A DNA stretch of 7,166 nucleotides, taken from positions 1 to 7,166 of the forward strand of contig JAUVRN010000094.1 of NCBI GenBank assembly GCA_030597645.1, written 5' to 3'. Numbering within the stretch: position 1 is the first letter of the stretch; each line of letters opens with the position of its first letter. The stretch comes from Candidatus Zixiibacteriota bacterium (lineage in GTDB: Bacteria; Zixibacteria; MSB-5A5; JAUVRN01). Below, one piece after another: positions 5,235 to 7,166 of the stretch. Position numbers and translations under genes: made by a program. The notes below the pieces were generated by a model. It ran no database searches. It was not told the origin of the DNA and saw only the letters and a list, made by a program, of their open reading frames with translations.

Positions 5235-6644
5235 CTAGTCGGCCATCTCCTCAGCCAGCTCGACGGCCTCGTCGGAATCGGGTACCCGGCTGCGTAGCTG
5301 GTACTCGTTTATCTTGTTCCGCAGGGTCCGCGGGGCGATCCCGAGCATCTCCGCCGCCTTCGAGCGATTGCCGCCCGTGCGCTCGAGTGCCCGGATGATG
5401 TATCGCTTTTCCATCTCTTTGAGTTTGAACGAGTCGTTGCTTTCGAACGATTCCGACTGGGCGCCACCCAGTTGAAAGCGCATTTCGAAATCATCACGGG
5501 TGAGGCGCTTGTTTTCCGTCAACACGACCGCGCGCTCGATGGCGTTGGAGAGTTCACGGATATTGCCCTCCCAGGTGTAGCGCTGGAGCATCTGCACGGC
5601 GGAATCTTCAATGCCGGTCACCGGCTTGCCCGTGCGCTCGGCAAAGAGCGGGATGAAGTGCTGAATCAGCAGCGGGACGTCGCTGCGCCGCTCACGCAGC
5701 GGCGGCACGCGCAGCGAAATGACATTGAGGCGGTAGAACAGATCCGGCCGAAACCTCCTGCGGGCCACCTCCTCTTCGAGGCTGCGGTTGGTGGGGGCGA
5801 TGATACGCACATCCACCTGGATGGGGTCTGTCGAACCCACGCGCTCGAACTCCCGATTCTGCAGTACGCGCAAGAGTTTGGCCTGGAGCGGCAGCGGCAT
5901 CTCCCCGATCTCGTCGAGTAACAGCGTGCCCCTGTCGGCCGCCTCGAAACGTCCGCGGGTGGTTTTGACCGCGCCCGTAAAGGCACCCTTCTCGTGCCCG
6001 AAGAGTTCGCTTTCGATCAGGTTGTCCGGAACTGCGGCACAATTGAACGACACCCACGGTCCATCCGCACGCCGCGAACCGAAGTAGATGGCACGTGCGA
6101 TCAGCTCCTTGCCGGTACCCGACTCGCCGGTGATCAGCACCGTGGAATCCTGCGGGGCCGCCGCGGACATTAGCTTGAAGAGCTCGCCCATGGGCCGCGA
6201 ATGTCCCACGATCTCCTCGCGGCTCTGCCGTTGCATCTGTTCGCACCGCAACAGCTCGTTTTCGCTCCGCAATCTGCGTAGCTCAAGCGCCCGGGCGGCG
6301 ACCATCTCGATCTGTTCGGGCGTGCACGGTTTGAGGAGAAACTCGAAGGCTCCGGCCTTCATGGCTTCCACGGCCATCTCAACATTTCCGAATGCTGTAA
6401 CGAGAATGACCATCGTCTCGGGGAACCGCTCGCGCACCCGACGCAGCACGTCCAGCCCGGATGCACCGGGCATTCTCACATCGGTGAACACGCGATCGAA
6501 GGAATGTTCTGCGACGAGTCGCAGACCCTCTTCGGCGGAGTCCGCCGTCTGGACGATGTAACCCTGACGGCGCAGGGCCTCCTCGATGAACTCACGGACG
6601 AGATCGTCGTCATCGATAACGAGTATGCGTGCGGAGGATGTCAT
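5235..6644 (-). CDS. NtrC-family sigma-54-dependent response regulator (FlrC/FleR/FlgR-like by context)
   Basis: 469 residues, all three domains intact. The receiver (1-~120) has acidic residues D11-D13, phospho-acceptor D55 in FTDVRMPG, T83 and K105. The AAA+ domain (about 144-375) has Walker A GESGTGKE (173-180), the sigma-54-contacting GAFTGA loop (220-225), Walker B LLLDEIGEMP (241-250) and the sensor/arginine-finger region FRPDLFYRLNVISLRVPPLRER. A Fis-type helix-turn-helix (about 424-450, GNRSKAAEMLGIAPRTLRNKI) is followed by an acidic tail of ~20 residues. Phosphorylated regulators of this type remodel sigma-54 polymerase, so the genome should encode RpoN. The ATG lies three bases after the kinase stop, a standard two-gene arrangement. 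The position beside flhF-flhG-fliA argues for the flagellar class regulator, but the family is large and the target is inferred only from context. Confidence 0.93.
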   Translation of the reverse strand: MTSSARILVIDDDDLVREFIEEALRRQGYIVQTADSAEEGLRLVAEHSFDRVFTDVRMPGASGLDVLRRVRERFPETMVILVTAFGNVEMAVEAMKAGAFEFLLKPCTPEQIEMVAARALELRRLRSENELLRCEQMQRQSREEIVGHSRPMGELFKLMSAAAPQDSTVLITGESGTGKELIARAIYFGSRRADGPWVSFNCAAVPDNLIESELFGHEKGAFTGAVKTTRGRFEAADRGTLLLDEIGEMPLPLQAKLLRVLQNREFERVGSTDPIQVDVRIIAPTNRSLEEEVARRRFRPDLFYRLNVISLRVPPLRERRSDVPLLIQHFIPLFAERTGKPVTGIEDSAVQMLQRYTWEGNIRELSNAIERAVVLTENKRLTRDDFEMRFQLGGAQSESFESNDSFKLKEMEKRYIIRALERTGGNRSKAAEMLGIAPRTLRNKINEYQLRSRVPDSDEAVELAEEMAD

Positions 6645-6647
6645 GGA

Positions 6648-7166
6648 TCACCCCAGTGGGAGTCGAAGTTCTATTCGCGTACCGCCCGCCACACCGGCGG
6701 TCAGCACCACGGTACCGCAATGGGCTTCTATGACTTTACGGACCATGGCCAACCCCAGGCCCGTACCTTTGTCCTTGGTGGTAAAAAACGGCGTAAACAC
6801 CTTGTCCCGGGGTGCGTGCGGGATGCCCGGCCCATTGTCCGAGACCCAGATGCAGAGTCGATCGGGCTGTCCGCCATCGGAATCGGTAGTGACGCCGCAC
6901 TGGAGGGCTCCGCGTCCCGCCGCGTCCGCGGCGTTGATGAGAATATTGTGCAATGCCAGCCGCAGTTGAACTGGATCCACGTTGCCCCTGGGAATGTGCT
7001 CGTCGAACTGCCGTTCTATGTGTAACTCGCTGCCCCGGCGCTCCTGATCCGGTTCGAAGAGGGCCAGTTCCTCCTGGAGTTCGGCACAGACGTCACAGTG
7101 CCGACGCTCGAGCCGCAGCGGGCGGGCATATTCGAGAAGATTGGTGACGATACGGTTGAGGTTGTC
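6648..7166 (-). CDS. NtrB-type sensor histidine kinase, C-terminal part (5' partial)
   Basis: The frame is open to the window edge, leaving the last 172 residues. Residues 1-20 (LNRIVTNLLEYARPLRL) are the second helix of the dimerisation/phosphotransfer domain; the phosphorylated histidine lies upstream, outside the window. The HATPase domain is complete: N box ALHNILINAADA (71-82), G1 DNGPGI (110-115), F box FTPFFTTK (124-131), G2 GTGLGLA (134-140) and a final beta strand GGTRIELRLPLG. It is the cognate kinase of the adjacent NtrC-type regulator (three-base gap). This layout matches FlrB/FleS/FlgS kinases, which are often soluble with PAS sensing; the sensor part is not visible. Two cysteines at residues 24 and 27 (HCDVC) sit in the linker between the two domains and may be chance. 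Confidence 0.93.
   Translation of the reverse strand, partial: DNLNRIVTNLLEYARPLRLERRHCDVCAELQEELALFEPDQERRGSELHIERQFDEHIPRGNVDPVQLRLALHNILINAADAAGRGALQCGVTTDSDGGQPDRLCIWVSDNGPGIPHAPRDKVFTPFFTTKDKGTGLGLAMVRKVIEAHCGTVVLTAGVAGGTRIELRLPLG

Noticed and set aside
1..7166. Mobile elements, CRISPR arrays, tRNA or rRNA genes
   Set aside because: No transposase or integrase motifs, no spaced repeat arrays, and no tRNA or rRNA signatures were seen on either strand by eye.

Overview
The window is GC-rich bacterial DNA (roughly 60% G+C by eye). It most resembles a lineage of the Fibrobacterota-Chlorobi-Bacteroidota (FCB) superphylum or a neighbouring candidate phylum such as Zixibacteria, Krumholzibacteriota or Latescibacterota. 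The evidence is a secreted protein at the left edge with cohesin-like repeats and an NPFNPTT-type C-terminal sorting domain, typical of those groups, next to a flagellar regulatory cluster. The lineage call is an inference; there is no rRNA or other marker gene here.

Layout. At 2-868 (+) is the C-terminal part of the surface or secreted protein, followed by a hairpin terminator. Everything else that is clearly coding is on the minus strand, read from right to left: the end of an NtrB-type sensor histidine kinase (7166-6648), a sigma-54-dependent NtrC-type response regulator (6644-5235), a 337-bp region without a confident gene but with hairpins and a tandem repeat (5234-4898), an 81-codon ORF resembling only the C-terminal end of the flagellar export protein FlhA (4897-4652), flhF (4662-3628), flhG (3635-2829), fliA (2789-1971), a PilZ-domain protein (about 1888-1367) and a small protein with an MCP signalling-tip-like motif (1326-958).

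The order flhA-flhF-flhG-fliA is the classic polar-flagellum regulatory cluster. The kinase/regulator pair would be the sigma-54 tier, FlhF/FlhG would set flagellar position and number, FliA (sigma-28) would drive late genes, and the PilZ and MCP-like proteins would link c-di-GMP and chemotaxis to motility. Several parts depart from the norm. fliA has an in-frame TAA in region 4 although the frame and the sigma-4 residues continue to a natural stop. flhA is reduced to its last ~75 codons directly upstream of flhF. FlhF lacks the usual G3 and G4 residues of its GTPase site. FlhG has no N-terminal helix of the kind that activates FlhF in several species. This fits a flagellar control locus that is decaying or has been rewired. 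A sequencing or assembly error could explain the fliA stop alone, but not all of these features together. I see no mobile element, CRISPR array, tRNA or rRNA.
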